Assembly (NCBI GenBank): GCA_947471745.1
Contig: CANJKZ010000922.1
Span: 1,515,001-1,579,000 of the forward strand
Length of the DNA: 64,000 nucleotides
DNA from: Closterium sp. Naga37s-1
Taxonomy: Eukaryota; Streptophyta; Zygnematophyceae; Desmidiales; Closteriaceae
Direction: 5' to 3'
Positions 11,047-21,710 of the stretch are shown piece after piece. The notes under the pieces are model-generated. The model did not search any database and was not told the DNA's origin. It saw nothing but the letters and a program-made list of their open reading frames with translations. The translations under genes were made by a program, and so were the position numbers. Position 1 is the stretch's first letter. The number at the start of each line of letters is the position of its first letter.

Positions 11047-14000
11047 TCACGAAGTGAGCAAGTGAGGCAAAGTAGGCACAAGGCCTAAAACAGTACAGAA
11101 ACGCTGATGATCACCAGACTGAAGTGCCTTGGTGAATATATCAGCAGTGTTGGCCCGAGTGGCCACGTAAGCAAGACGAAGCTCACCACGCTGCTGCAAC
11201 TCTTGAGCAAGGAAGTAACGCAGAGCGATGTGCTTCGTTCTGTGCCCCAGTCTGTGCTCCTGACACAAGGCACTCATGGCCTTGTTGTCTACGTACAGAA
11301 CTGGAGAAGAACGAGGCCGCTCCCCCAAGTCGGTCAGGAGGTAGGTGAGCAAGCGTAACTCCTGTGCAGCCATGGCCCCTGCGTAGATCTCACCCTCACA
11401 ACTGGAACTAAGAACAGAAGACGAGTGGGTAGACCGCCAAAAAACAGATCCGGAGCCAAGGTTGAAAGTGTAACCCTGTGACTACTGCTGCGTAGCCAAG
11501 TCGTCAACCCAAGAAGCGTCTGCGTGTCCAGTGAGGACAACTGGACCCCGTCCTCCAAGCAAGAGCCCCATGCCCGATGTACTGCACAAGTAGCGCAACA
11601 CCCTCTTAGCGGCCTCCCAGTGCTCTGGTCGGTGTCTCCCGGGCGCAACGTAGCGTGCTAGGATGCTAAGAGGGTAGGCAAGGTCAGGTCGAGTGCAGGT
11701 CATCAGGTACATGAGGCAGCCCATAAGCTCTGAATATGGGCCACTCGGCTCTATGGACTCGTCCAAAGGTGGAGCTGAGAGCGAGTGACCAGTAGGCAGA
11801 GGAGTGGACTGTGGCGAGGAGTACTTGAAGCCGAAGCGCTGAAGGACCTGGTGCACCATGTGTGACTGAGTCAAGGTGATGGTGCGCTGTGCTCTGTCCC
11901 GGGTGATCTGCAAGCCAAGATAGCTGCGCAGCTCACCCAGGTCAGTGCAATTGTGTCTCTTCTGCAGCTGAGACTTCACAAGGGCCAGTGCCTCAGTGCC
12001 AGTAGTGGCGAAGACCAATTCGTTGATGTACACGAGGACGTAGAACGGCGGCAGCAACATGTCAGTGCGTAGAAACAACGACGGGTCAGCAGTCGAAGGA
12101 GCAAACCCAAGAGCCGCAAGCATCGTCCTCAGTGTGTCGTGCCACTCTCGAGGCGCCTAGCGGAGACCGTAGACTGGCCGCCGGAGGCTCCACTGGGTAC
12201 CTGCAGGAAACGACCCAGTGAAGCCAGGTGGGCGGCGCAGCCAGATCTCCTCGTGCAGGCTGCCCTGCAAGAAAGCTGTGCTGAAGTCAAGAGAGTGCAG
12301 CTCGTAGTCACGCTGAGCAGCGACGTGCAGCAACACCCGAAGAGTGGTCATCTTCGGGGTGGGGGAGAAGGTCTGGAAGAAGTCAACTCCCTGTCGCTGA
12401 CTGAAGCCTCGTGCAACGTAACGAGCCTTGAAGACAGGCTGAGAACCCGGCGGCCGCTTCACCCTGAAAATCCACATTCCATCGACTATGTTCGCCCCAG
12501 AAGGGGGAACTGCGTCGACGTATGTGCCTGTGGACTTCCAGGGTGCCATCTCTGCGTCCATGGCTGTCTGCCACTGAGAGGAGTAGGGACCCGTAATCAC
12601 CTCTGCGTAAGAGCGCGGGGTCGAGATGTCTGGTGCATCCGGGTCTCCCTCAGGTGCAAGCAGTATGGCCACGAGATGAGGTACAGCAGCTGCAAGACAC
12701 TCAAAGTCCTCCTACCTGTCCTCAAGAACGTCCATGCCAAGAGCACACTCACCCTCGACGGACGGAGGATAGTCAGACTCAGACTCAGCAACAAGACTAG
12801 TGGCGTAGTCGAGATGACAGGCGGCAGCAAAGTCAACAAGCTCGGCAACTAGAGCAGACGCAGCAGTGGACTCCAACGAAGGGTCAGTGACAACAGTGGC
12901 TAGAAGATGTGGGACAGTAGGACTAGCAGCACGAGCTAAGTCAGACTCTGGGTCAGGAACGTCAGGAAGGGAGGACGCAGGAGGAGATGGCAGGGGAACT
13001 CGCAGTGGAACAGAGAAAGGACGAAGTGCCATATGGTGCGTGCTGGGGACAGGAGGAGGACGCGGACGAGGAACACGACGACCAGTGCGAACAGTGTGAA
13101 CAGGTGAGGCAGGACGAGACTCAGGCTCACGACGCTCTGTAAAAGAGTCTGTTTGCTCAGCGTAAGGAGAAGGAGCAGGCAGTGGGGAGTCTGACCGTAA
13201 CGATGGCTGCGACTGGTGAGGAGGTGGACTCAGTAAGCTAGGAGGAAGGCCAGCAGAAGACGGGAGACTAAGAACCTGGCGAAGGACCGAGTCATGTGGC
13301 AGCAGAGACGACGGCTGCGGTGGAACGAAAAACGGGCGCTGCTGAACAGTGCCTCTAGCACCAGCACCTCCAGCTCCAGCACCCCCAGCACCAGCACCTC
13401 CAGCTCCAGGGTCTCTAGCTCCAGCTCCTCCAGCTCCAGGGCCTCCAGCGCCAGTGCCTCCAGCTCCAGAGGCTGTAACTGTAGCGCCTCCAGCGCCAGT
13501 GCCTCCATCTCTAGCGCCTCCGGCGCCAGAGTCTCCAGCTCCAGCTCCTCCAGCTCCAGCGCCGCCGGCGTCAGTGCCTCCAGCTCCAGAGTCTCCAGCT
13601 CCAGTGCCTCCAGCTCCAGCGCCTTTAGTGCCAGTGCCTCCAGCTCCAGCGCCTCTGGTACCTCCAGCTCCAGCAGTAACTCCAGCACCTCCAGGACCAG
13701 TAGCTCCAGCACCTCCAGCTCTAGTGCCTCCAGCGGCAGAGCCTCCAGCTCCTGCAGCTCCACTCCTAAGGCGTGTGCGCTGAGCAAACCACTCGCGCAG
13801 CTGCTGCGGTGAAAGAGGCTCCCGCCGGGGAGACAGTCGTGGCGAGGTACCAACAGGACCTCCAATAGACGCAGTACCCCTAGGCTCAGCACCCCCAAAC
13901 TCCGCACCCTCAGTCGCAGCACCCCCAGGCTCCGCACTCTCAGGCTCAGTACCCCCAGGCTCCGCACCTCCAGGCTCAGCACCCCCAGACTCCGCACCCT

Positions 14001-15660
14001 CAGACACAGCACCCCCTGGCCCCGCACCATCAGGCTCAGCACCCCCAGACTCCGCACTTGCAGGCTCAGCACCTCCAGACGCAGCACCCCCAGACGCAGC
14101 ACCTCTAGCAGCACCTGAGTCTACAGCGACCTCGATAGGCACAGTACCGGGGAGTGGGTCTACCTGAGACACACCTGAGGGAGCAGGACCCTGTGGGGGG
14201 AGGGGGTCTACCGGAGGGGGGCCTGGAGCAAGGAAGAGTGGCTGGGGGGAGAGAGGGGTAGTGCGGTAGGGGAAGAGACGGTAAAAGGGAACCGACTCGT
14301 CAAACATGATGTCCTGAGAGGAGAGGACACGGCGTGAGGTGGGGTGGTAAAACTGCCAGCCAGCCGCGTCAGGGGGAAAGCCAAGGAAGACGCAGGGAAT
14401 AGCGCGGGAGGAGAGCTTGTCCGCGGAAGTATCGCGAACAAAGGCACGAGAGCCCCAGACCCGGAACACCGACGCATCGCCAACCTTCCCCGTCCAACGC
14501 AGTGTAGGTGAGGTCTCCAGCAAGGAGACACGGGGCCAGAGGTTGAGCTGATGCGCAGCGTACCGGACCGCAAACGGCCACAGAAAATGGGGAGCAGCCG
14601 CATGGATCATGGAGGTACGAGCGACCTCCATGACTAAGCCAATTCGACGCTCAGCAATCCCATTTCGCTGCGGGGAGGCCAGAAGCGTGAACGACTAGAG
14701 GATGCCCTCCCCACAGCAAAAGTCCCGAAAGAGGTCGGAGGAGAACTCACCACCTCGGTCAGAGTGCAGACGCAGGACAGGAAGGTCCTCGTGGAACCGC
14801 TCGCGGAGCTGGAGACGGACTGCACGGTTCCAAGGGATCAAGATATCAGGGACCTCACCCTTGCTGCGCAAGGGGAAGACAGTGGTGTAACGCGTGTAGT
14901 CATCAACAACCAGCAGAAAGTAGCGCTTGCGGCCTTGTCCACTGATGCGGGCTGGGCCCCACACGTCCATGTGGAGAGTCTGCAGCGGAGCAGTCGTCGG
15001 GGGAAACGACGAGAAGTGAGGAGCGGCGTGCTGCCGCCCCTCGACGCAAGGAAGGCAGGGCGGGGCAGGCGAGGGCGGGAGGGGAGGCAGAGACCTGGGA
15101 AGACTAGAGACAAGGAGGCGGGAGTGCATGCCACGAAGGCGTGGCAGGGAGGGGTGACAAAGGCGGTGGTGCCATAGGAGAGTCTGGTGCGACAGGAGGC
15201 GACACGAGCAGGGGGCTGCTACTGGACCTAACGCGGACACCTGAGCAGACGCAGATACCTGAGGAGGCGCAGCAGTCAGTGTGTACAGACTCGACCCAGG
15301 CCGACGGGTGAACGTGGCCAGGTGACGGCCCGTCCGTGTACACGTGCAGATTGACACACGCCGACCCCCAGGAGTGGTGGTAGTGACCATAGCATCCTGG
15401 AGGGCAGCGGTACTCACCAAGTTCGTAGAGAACGAGGGGAGGTGAAGACCTGAGAGTGAGCCGGACGGAACCGCCGGACACGGGAGAACACTGGAGGAAC
15501 AGGCAAGAACTGGGCCCCCTGAGGGGTCAGCCAGTCTGACCGGAACAGGTGCAGAGAGAGGAGTGAGGGTGGTACTGTCACGAAAGAAACAGCGGGAAGC
15601 ACCTGAGTCAAGCGTAAAGGTGTGCAAGGCCTCAGCAGGCATAGTACCAGGGAGAGCAGA
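11047..15660 (-). pseudogene. E1 pol relic: protease, integrase, reverse transcriptase, RNase H
   Basis: Copia order is clear on the minus strand: protease with TFTLDSGASRCFF near 15600; integrase with LLWHHRLCHPSLPRLRG, LHMDVWGP and HSDRGGEF between 15200 and 14700, continuing to 14200; an Ala/Gly/Glu-rich spacer with GGAGAGGAGAG-type repeats to about 12800; reverse transcriptase with DYELHSLDFSTAFLQGSLHE near 12300; and RNase H to about 11050 ending ADIFTKAL. Relic of a polyprotein, broken in several places. Confidence 0.85.
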
Positions 15661-15715
15661 CTCACTAGCACCTAGAGCAGCAGCCTCTATACCTGGGTTG
15701 GGCGGGGCGCACGGC

Positions 15716-16332
15716 TAGGGCAGGGCGGTTTGGCCAGCAGGGTGGCGCGAGGGCAGTAGGGCGTCGGCTAGCAGGGCGGCGCACAGCAGGGCGGGCAGCA
15801 GCAGGGCGGCGCGGGCAGGAGGGCGCCGGCCAGTAGGGCTGCACGCAGCAGGGTGGGCAGCAGCCGGGCGGCGCAAGCAGCAGGGCGGCGCGCAGCAGGG
15901 CGCCAGCCAGCAGGGCTGTGCGCAGCAGGGCGGGCAGCAGCAGGGGGGTGCACGGGTGCAAAGGGCGGCGCGCGGGCTGCACGGGGCGGCGAGCAGGCTG
16001 CAAAAGGGCGGCTAGCGGGCTGCCCAAAAGGCGGCGAGCGGGTTGCAAGGGGCAGCGAGCGGGCTGCAAGGGGCGACGCGCGGGCTGCAAGAGGGCGGTG
16101 AGCGGGCTGCCAAAGGGCCGCGCGCGGGCTGCAAGGGGCGGCGAGCGTGCTGCAAACGGGTGGCGCACGGGCTGCAAAATGTGGTGCGGCGGCCAGCAAG
16201 GGGGCGCGCTGGCAAGGCAAGGCGGGCAGCAGCAGGGCGGGCAGCAGCAGGGCGGGCAGCAGCAGGGCGGTGCGCGGGCTGCAAAAGGCGGCGCGCGAGC
16301 TGCAAATGGCAGCGCGCGGGCTGCAAAGGGCG
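15716..16332 (-). repeat. E1 leader minisatellite
   Basis: GC-rich tandem repeats built from GCGGGCTGCAAAGGGCGGC and GGGCGGGCAGCAGCAG units lie between the 5' LTR remnant and the protease region, where other families here have a leader and gag. Reading frames across it are repeat artefacts. Confidence 0.8.
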
Positions 16333-16452
16333 GAACGAGAATGAATGCATTGAACAGAAAGTTGGGTACAAGTAGTAACCCTTATTGGGTTGTATCCCTT
16401 ATGGGCTACCCCCCTACAGCCTACACATTGTAAGCACTATAACATTTTGACA
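16333..16452 (-). repeat. E1 5' LTR remnant
   Basis: Matches the left LTR from GAACGAGAATGAATGC to the TTGACA terminus at 16452, with about ten differences over the shared length. Followed by AGGGG, the probable target duplication. Confidence 0.8.
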
Positions 16453-16457
16453 AGGGG

Positions 16458-17155
16458 ACATTACCTCAAGGGTCCTGAGATTCTGGTGGGTTTCTCCTGT
16501 GCAGTGCTCACACAGCATAGCAGTGGTCATTGATTCACAGGTGAGGTGGCTGGTGTTTTTTAACAGTCGTGTAGGTTTGTTAGCTGTCGTGCACCCTGTT
16601 CTTTGATATCCCGCAAACGAAGCAACTCGTGAGAGGGTCTGTTTCCGTTTACCCCATACACGCTACACCAGAAACTATCAAGGCCGGTTCTAGCGCTCGC
16701 CGCGAATTTCGCTCAGGGACAAGCTGTTCTTGAGCTTCGCAAAGGATGACGTCAATTGTTTTAATAGCTTCAGATGAAACTTTAGTCGCCAAGTGTCTTC
16801 AGAAGATTCTCGGACACAGCCCGACCTATTAAGTTATTCTCGAGGCGCCATTCTTTCTCGCTTCATATCAGGTGCCTGGTAGGCATCATGGGTATCATAT
16901 CGCCGTGTATCATTCAGAGTCGATCGATCTTGAAACGCGCACTGCGATTGCGGACTCTGTGTCACGAGCGTCGCAGCTCACTTCGCGTTCGTCGCATGCC
17001 ACTTCCCGTGCTGCCATCAACGTCGTCAGCGTCTCCCCTGTCGCGTGTCTCTCGTGCGCTTTCGCACATGTTGACGACTTTCGGTATTAAAACGGGAGGT
17101 TTTACAAACGAGGAGAAGAGCCCTCGATTGGGGTCTTTTCTGGATTGGGCACTAC
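16458..17155. other. Host intergenic or 5' flanking sequence, no gene recognised
   Basis: Unique-looking sequence of ordinary composition. Two short plus-strand open frames (16872-17090 and 16888-17385) overlap in different frames and have no motif I recognise. It may be the 5' flank or untranslated first exon of the PC-esterase-like gene downstream. Confidence 0.4.
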
Positions 17156-17563
17156 GTGCTCGTTTCCATCATGATCCTATGCCTCCTCGTACTCGTTATA
17201 ACCGAATCGTTACCGCCATGGGTGACCGGACCGGATGCGGGAGCGGGAAGCATCAGCGCGGTGGGATTGGCGGCAGCACGGGGATCGAGTGGAAGGCTAC
17301 GTGGCGGGGAATGGGGCCCTCTTTTCCCCATGCAGCTGCGAAAGCCGCTGCTTGTCGCCCACAATCCAGACGCAACTGGAGATAACGCCGTTATTGGCGC
17401 CGCCGCCGTTAGTAATGGCGCTAACGCTACCGGCGCTAGTACCGCCACTGGCGCTGCCGCTGCTGGCGCTGGCGCTACTGGTGCTACCGCCATTCGCGTT
17501 GCTTCCAGCGTTTCCGATGGCAGCGTAGCGCAGCCCAGACGACGAGTATGCTGGACGTCCTGA
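17156..17563 (+). CDS. Possible first exon with signal-anchor of the PC-esterase-like gene
   Basis: The frame opens with MLVSIMILCLLVLVITESLP, a hydrophobic stretch that would suit a signal peptide or type II membrane anchor, followed by an Ala/Gly/Ser/Thr-rich low-complexity stalk with NGANATGASTATGAAAAGAG. Membrane-anchored glycan-modifying PC-esterase proteins commonly have anchor plus stalk before the catalytic domain. A donor-like GTATGC lies at the end. No join to the downstream exon could be proven. Confidence 0.35.
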   Translation: MLVSIMILCLLVLVITESLPPWVTGPDAGAGSISAVGLAAARGSSGRLRGGEWGPLFPMQLRKPLLVAHNPDATGDNAVIGAAAVSNGANATGASTATGAAAAGAGATGATAIRVASSVSDGSVAQPRRRVCWTS

Positions 17564-17732
17564 GGAGGTGAGATTCTGGAAAGTGTGGGAAAAATGAGTT
17601 GAGAGCTTTGAACCAGTAGGCGCGACCTGAAAATATCTGAGCGGCCTCAAGAATAGGAAACGTTCAATTGCATGTGAAATCTGAGTTGCGAGACGCCTCG
17701 AGTTGCGAGACGCCTCGAAGATTGACAGCGAG

Positions 17733-17793
17733 TATACTGGACTGGACTGGACTGGACTGGACTGGAGTGGACTGGAGTGGACTGGACTGGACG
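17733..17793. repeat. (ACTGG)n microsatellite
   Basis: About eleven tandem copies of a 5-bp ACTGG unit with a few AGTGG variants. Likely intronic. Confidence 0.9.
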
Positions 17794-18071
17794 AGTTGCC
17801 TCGCCCGGGCACCTCACCGTCCTGGTTCCTTCCGCTCATCGCATTTCCTTTCCCCCTGCCCCCTCACTTCGCATAGTCACATGACTCGGTAGATTTCGTC
17901 ACCTCCTCTCTGAGGAGATTTCAAGGCGCCCAAAAAAAGTCTTTCATGCAATGCGACCCTTCCCGTTTAAATTCCCTTAAGCAACCCCGTGTTCACCCTC
18001 CCTTGCTTCACACGCGCATCTGTCTCTGCACACTATTCCTCCCCGTCCCCTGCGGGAGTGGTGATCCAGGC

Positions 18072-21015
18072 TGCCCCACGTGTCAGCGCGGGCAGCGCTG
18101 CTCCTTCCGCGTCTCCGTGTGCGCGCCCGCGCGCTGGGAGCAGGTGACTTTTGAGTCGACTCAAAAGTCACCTCGCGCCCGCGCGCTGGGAGCAGGTGCC
18201 GGGGAAGGCGGTCAAGGAGAGCTTGTGGAAGCGCGACTTAGCTCTGACTTTAAGAGGCGCCGCGCTAGCTCACGGGGACATTAGGTGTCTAGACCCCCCG
18301 CAATGCACGGAGTTTAGAGTGCCGTATCGCGTGTGGGGCCTTGGCGATTACTGGTGAGTGAAATCCCGAGGCTCCTTAATGTGAGGTACTTAATCTACTC
18401 CTCATCAATGTGCTCGTCTGTTGTCTCCTCCTTCGCACCACGTCCATATCCCTGCCAATCCTTGGCACCACCTTTGAATCCCTCCCAACCCCTTTGCTTT
18501 GCTCCTCTAGCTTCGCAAAACCAGATGGGTAGGTAGAAAGGGCAGGTTTTGAATCACAAGTTTCTCTGTCGAAAGTTGCATCTTTCATGGGCGCGTCGAG
18601 AAATTTACAAAAAATTCACTGTTTCAGTTGGCATGCAATTTTGGGCGGGTGGGGGGTTGACTGGTCGAGTTTCATTTTATAGGGAGATGCTGCTGTTCGC
18701 GAAAATTCTGGTTTTGTCTCATTGGTTGTTCATCGCCAAAAAGGGACGACTTCAACCTAACCCTAGCCCGACCCAGGGCCACCTTCGGGACACGTGGGGT
18801 TCGCCAACCTCACCTTCCCCTCCACCTTCGTTCCAGTCGCTCCCTCCTTCACCTTGCCCTCTCATACCCTATGGGCCGCCCATGCCCCTCCCTGCTCCTC
18901 CTTGCAGGGCGACGCTGCACGTGGAGTGCGCCAATCTCAAATTTTCCGCAGCCTTTGCGCACCACTTCAACCGCACGCACCAGCACAGCCTCGTCTCCCG
19001 GCCAATCACAATCACGCCACGTGGTGAAGCTTTGGCGAGAACCAGCAGTCCTGGTATCAGCAGCAGCATTGACACCAGCAGGAGCAGCAGCAGCGGTGGC
19101 AGCAGCAAGGGTAACAGCGGTAGCACCACCACAGCCGCCACTCATGCAGAAGCAGCAGGCAAGAGGCAGGATGAGGAGCAGGAGGCGGCAGAGGATTGGC
19201 TGGATTCCCCGTGTGTGGGGACGTCAGTGCCAGGGCGATGGGTGGTGAAAGCAGTTGGGTCACTCAGGTATGTGCGCGGGGATGGGTGTCGATCAGTGAA
19301 GCTGGGTCTTGTCTAGATGGGTGCAGATGGGTGTGGATGGGCAGTGTGTATGGCCGTGTGGGTGTGGATGGTCTTATCTTATGGGCCGCCCCAAAAATCG
19401 TCTTTTGAGGCGCCTCAATCACCCCTCCCACCTTCCCCACTCCCCCCATGCCATCCTCCCTCCCCGCTCCTCCCCAGGTGGGTCTTCAACCGGTGCTCGC
19501 CCCGAGAGCTTCCCCCATCCGAGTGGATAGGCGCGTTACACGAGAGGGGTATCCATGAGATGAGCATTGTGGGTGACAGCCACCAGCGATTCCTGGCGGC
19601 ACATCTGAGCTTCCTGCTCACCGCCCAGGCGGACAGGGGTGTGAAGCGGTGGCGGGACAGCCTGGTGTTCCACGCGCGTGACAGCAGCAGCCGCATGCTG
19701 CGAATCAACTTCCTCTGGATCGATGGGATCTACAAGGATGGGGAATTTGGCTGCATGTACGTTCGTCAATGGGCTTGAGTGGGCTTGAATGGGGTTGTAC
19801 GGGGTTGATTGGGCTTGATTATGGTTGAGTGGGCTTGATTGGGGTTCAATGGAGCTGAATCGGCTTGACTTGGGTTGATTGGGGTAGAATGGGGTTGAAC
19901 ATTCAGAGGTATTCCCCAGGTAGGGGCACCTGCCTGCACTTCCTGCTCACGGCCCGGGCGGACAGGAGTGAGCTTGATTAATTCGCCCCCACCCCTGTCC
20001 TTCGTTTCTACTCTCTCCTTATGTCTCCCCCCCCTCTCCTCCCCCTGCCTCCCTCTCAATCCCCTCTGCTCCCCCCCTCTCCGCCCCCCCCTCCCAACCA
20101 GCCATCGCAGCAGCACCACCAACCGATTGGAGGCCTTCCCCGAAATCTCCACCACTGCTGACGTCACTCTCTTTGAAGGAGGCTACTGGGCAGCTTCCTT
20201 CTGCCGCCAGCCCCTCAAGGCGCTCCGAGTGCACCTCGAGAAATTCGCACTCTGGGCACTTGCAGCTGCGCCCGCAAAAGGAAGGGTTATTTTCCAAACT
20301 ATCCCGTCTTTTCCGGTGGCGGGGGACCGATGTAAGTTGTGGCACCCTGGTCCCAGTTCCAATAGGGTTGTTATGGCAATCAATGCTCTGCTGAAGTGTG
20401 TAGTGCAGGGAGGGGGGAGCGGAGGGGGAGGGAAGAGGAGGAGGTGGCGAGAGGAGAGGCGTGGGCGGAGAGGGGAGAGGAGTCGAGAGATTAGAGGCAG
20501 GGAAATCAGGAGGCATACAAGAGGCAGGTGCTGATGGGGAAGGAAGGAGAAGCGGAGGAGGGATAGAGAAGGTGTTATATCTTGATTCGAGCTTGCAGGT
20601 ATTACCTCGGGATTCCAAAGAGGGTGGAAAAGCCAGGGAGAGAGCAAGAGTGGCACGATCCGCTGAGCTGGCAGCATTACCTGCAGGGGCAGCAACATTG
20701 CTGGACACGTGGCAGGTGGATGGCCCTCGGTATGCGGACACAGCAATGCCCAACGACCACCATTACTCCATGGTGCAGCCCACACCTCAAGGCACCGTGA
20801 TGTTGGGGGAAGTGGGGGAGGCTCAAGTGCGGGTCTTCATTCATTACCTGCTGCACCTGCTCCCTCCATGCCACGCTGGAGCTCTCTTGCTGATTACTTG
20901 CTATGCACCTACGGGGTTCTCCCACCCTGCTCTGCCCTGCGCTGCGCTGCTCTACTTTGACGAATCACCGCGGACTGCAAAAAAAAAAAAAAAAAAAAAA
21001 CGCGCTGCGAAGTAG
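18072..21015 (+). CDS. PC-esterase / SGNH-hydrolase-like protein (TBL/NXPE-type), multi-exon
   Basis: Exons with consistent phases: about 18072-18143, 18196-18353, 18908-19267, 19478-19756, 20102-20399, and 20599 to the stop at 21013-21015. The first reads CPTCQRGQRCSF...RWEQ, then VPGKAV...VPYRVWGLGDYW. Exon 19478 has SIVGDSHQRFL, the block-I Gly-Asp-Ser of the SGNH fold, and ends LRINFLWIDGIYKDGEFGC. Exon 20102 gives TLFEGGYWAASF...VIFQTIPSFPVAGDRC...SNRVVMAINALL. The last gives LLDTWQVDGPRYADTAMPND then HHYSM, the Asp/His block that completes the triad, and GEVGEAQVRVFIHYLL. Related proteins are Golgi or secreted glycan O-acetyltransferases or esterases; the substrate is unknown. Exon 18908 carries a Ser/Glu-rich insert after ITPRGEAL. 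The final codons run through an A tract at 20981-21000, so the true C-terminus is uncertain. Confidence 0.7.
18122..18197 (+). repeat. 52-bp tandem duplication with a 30-bp palindrome, acting as a possible mini-intron
   Basis: GCGCCCGCGCGCTGGGAGCA is present twice with a 52-bp period, and between the copies sits a perfect 30-bp palindrome at 18143-18172 (half-site GGTGACTTTTGAGTC). Removing 18144-18195 as a GT-AG intron (GAGCAG/GTGACT ... GAGCAG/GTGCCG) restores one frame, RWEQVPGKAV; retaining it shifts the frame. Confidence 0.75.
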
Positions 21016-21347
21016 TGTACAAAACTGAAAGAAAACGCTGATCATTCAGTGTTCAACGGAGAAAAAAATTCTGCAAACCATTCTTTGTGTATATGAAAGG
21101 TAAGAAATATGAGCATTAAAAATCCAAATCATCGTTTCTACACTGCCTTCTGGATCGCTGTTCCTGTCACCTCCCCTCTGGCCAGCCCAAATTGCTAGCA
21201 CTTCTTGACTTGTCCAATTCACATAAGCTGAACCCTGGGTTACATTGATAAAGGGGGGTGAGATTAAGGGGGTGGTTGAATTGAGGGTGAGGACTTGGGG
21301 GTTGTTAAGAGGGCCGGCCGAGTGTCAGAATATAATTGTGACATTAT
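21016..21347. other. Flank between the PC-esterase-like gene and E2
   Basis: Probable 3' flank of the host gene. No gene, repeat or RNA recognised. Confidence 0.4.
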
Positions 21348-21481
21348 TGTGAGAAGGATTGACGAAAGAATGAATAAACTAGGAAATGAGATGGGTACAA
21401 GTAGGAAACACATAAGTGTTGTACCCTCTAAGAGCTACCCCACTACAGCCTAAATAGACCATAGCAGATATAAGTTTGACA
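21348..21481 (-). repeat. E2 3' LTR, 134 bp
   Basis: Minus-strand TGTCAAACTTATATCTGC...TTCTCACA, next to the polypurine tract (minus-strand CTATGGGGGTG). Reverse complement is identical over 134/134 bases to 26857-26990. Confidence 0.93.
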
Positions 21482-21710
21482 CACCCCCATAGGCAAAGTG
21501 GGGGAGAACAAGAGGTCACAAGACCAGTCAAGAAAAGCAAAGCAAGCTCAGGGTGGATCACAAAGTCACCACACAGTCTGAGCACAAGCAAAGGGCCATA
21601 AGGCTAGTTCACATGCAGAGTTATATAAAGGAAAGCAAACAGTACAGTGAATACAACCTAGCAAGTGTAAGCATGCAGGTATAAGTATATAGAGTACAGT
21701 ACAAGCAGAG

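Larger units (their letters stand above)
6283..16452 (-). mobile_element. E1: old Ty1/copia element, broken, with two hAT insertions
   Basis: Minus-strand copia fossil. Parts in element order (right to left): 5' LTR remnant 16333-16452, GC-rich leader minisatellite 15716-16332, protease about 15640-15200, integrase about 15200-14200, low-complexity spacer 14150-12800, reverse transcriptase and RNase H about 12670-11047, polypurine tract, 3' LTR 6283-7046. I recognise no gag. Flanking 5-mers AGGAG (6278) and AGGGG (16453) differ at one base and may be the target duplication. The LTRs are about 90% identical by eye, making this the oldest dated copia here. It is broken in several places, and carries a hAT MITE and a larger hAT element. 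Confidence 0.85.

Noticed and set aside
13294-13812. Ser-rich and Ala/Pro-rich plus-strand frames
   Set aside because: Antisense translation of the E1 spacer minisatellite; similar antisense frames occur at 23700-24584, 26314-26959 and 39217-39671 for the same reason.
15665-16433. Arg/Ala/Pro-rich frames on both strands
   Set aside because: Translations of the E1 leader minisatellite; no conserved domain and no start context.
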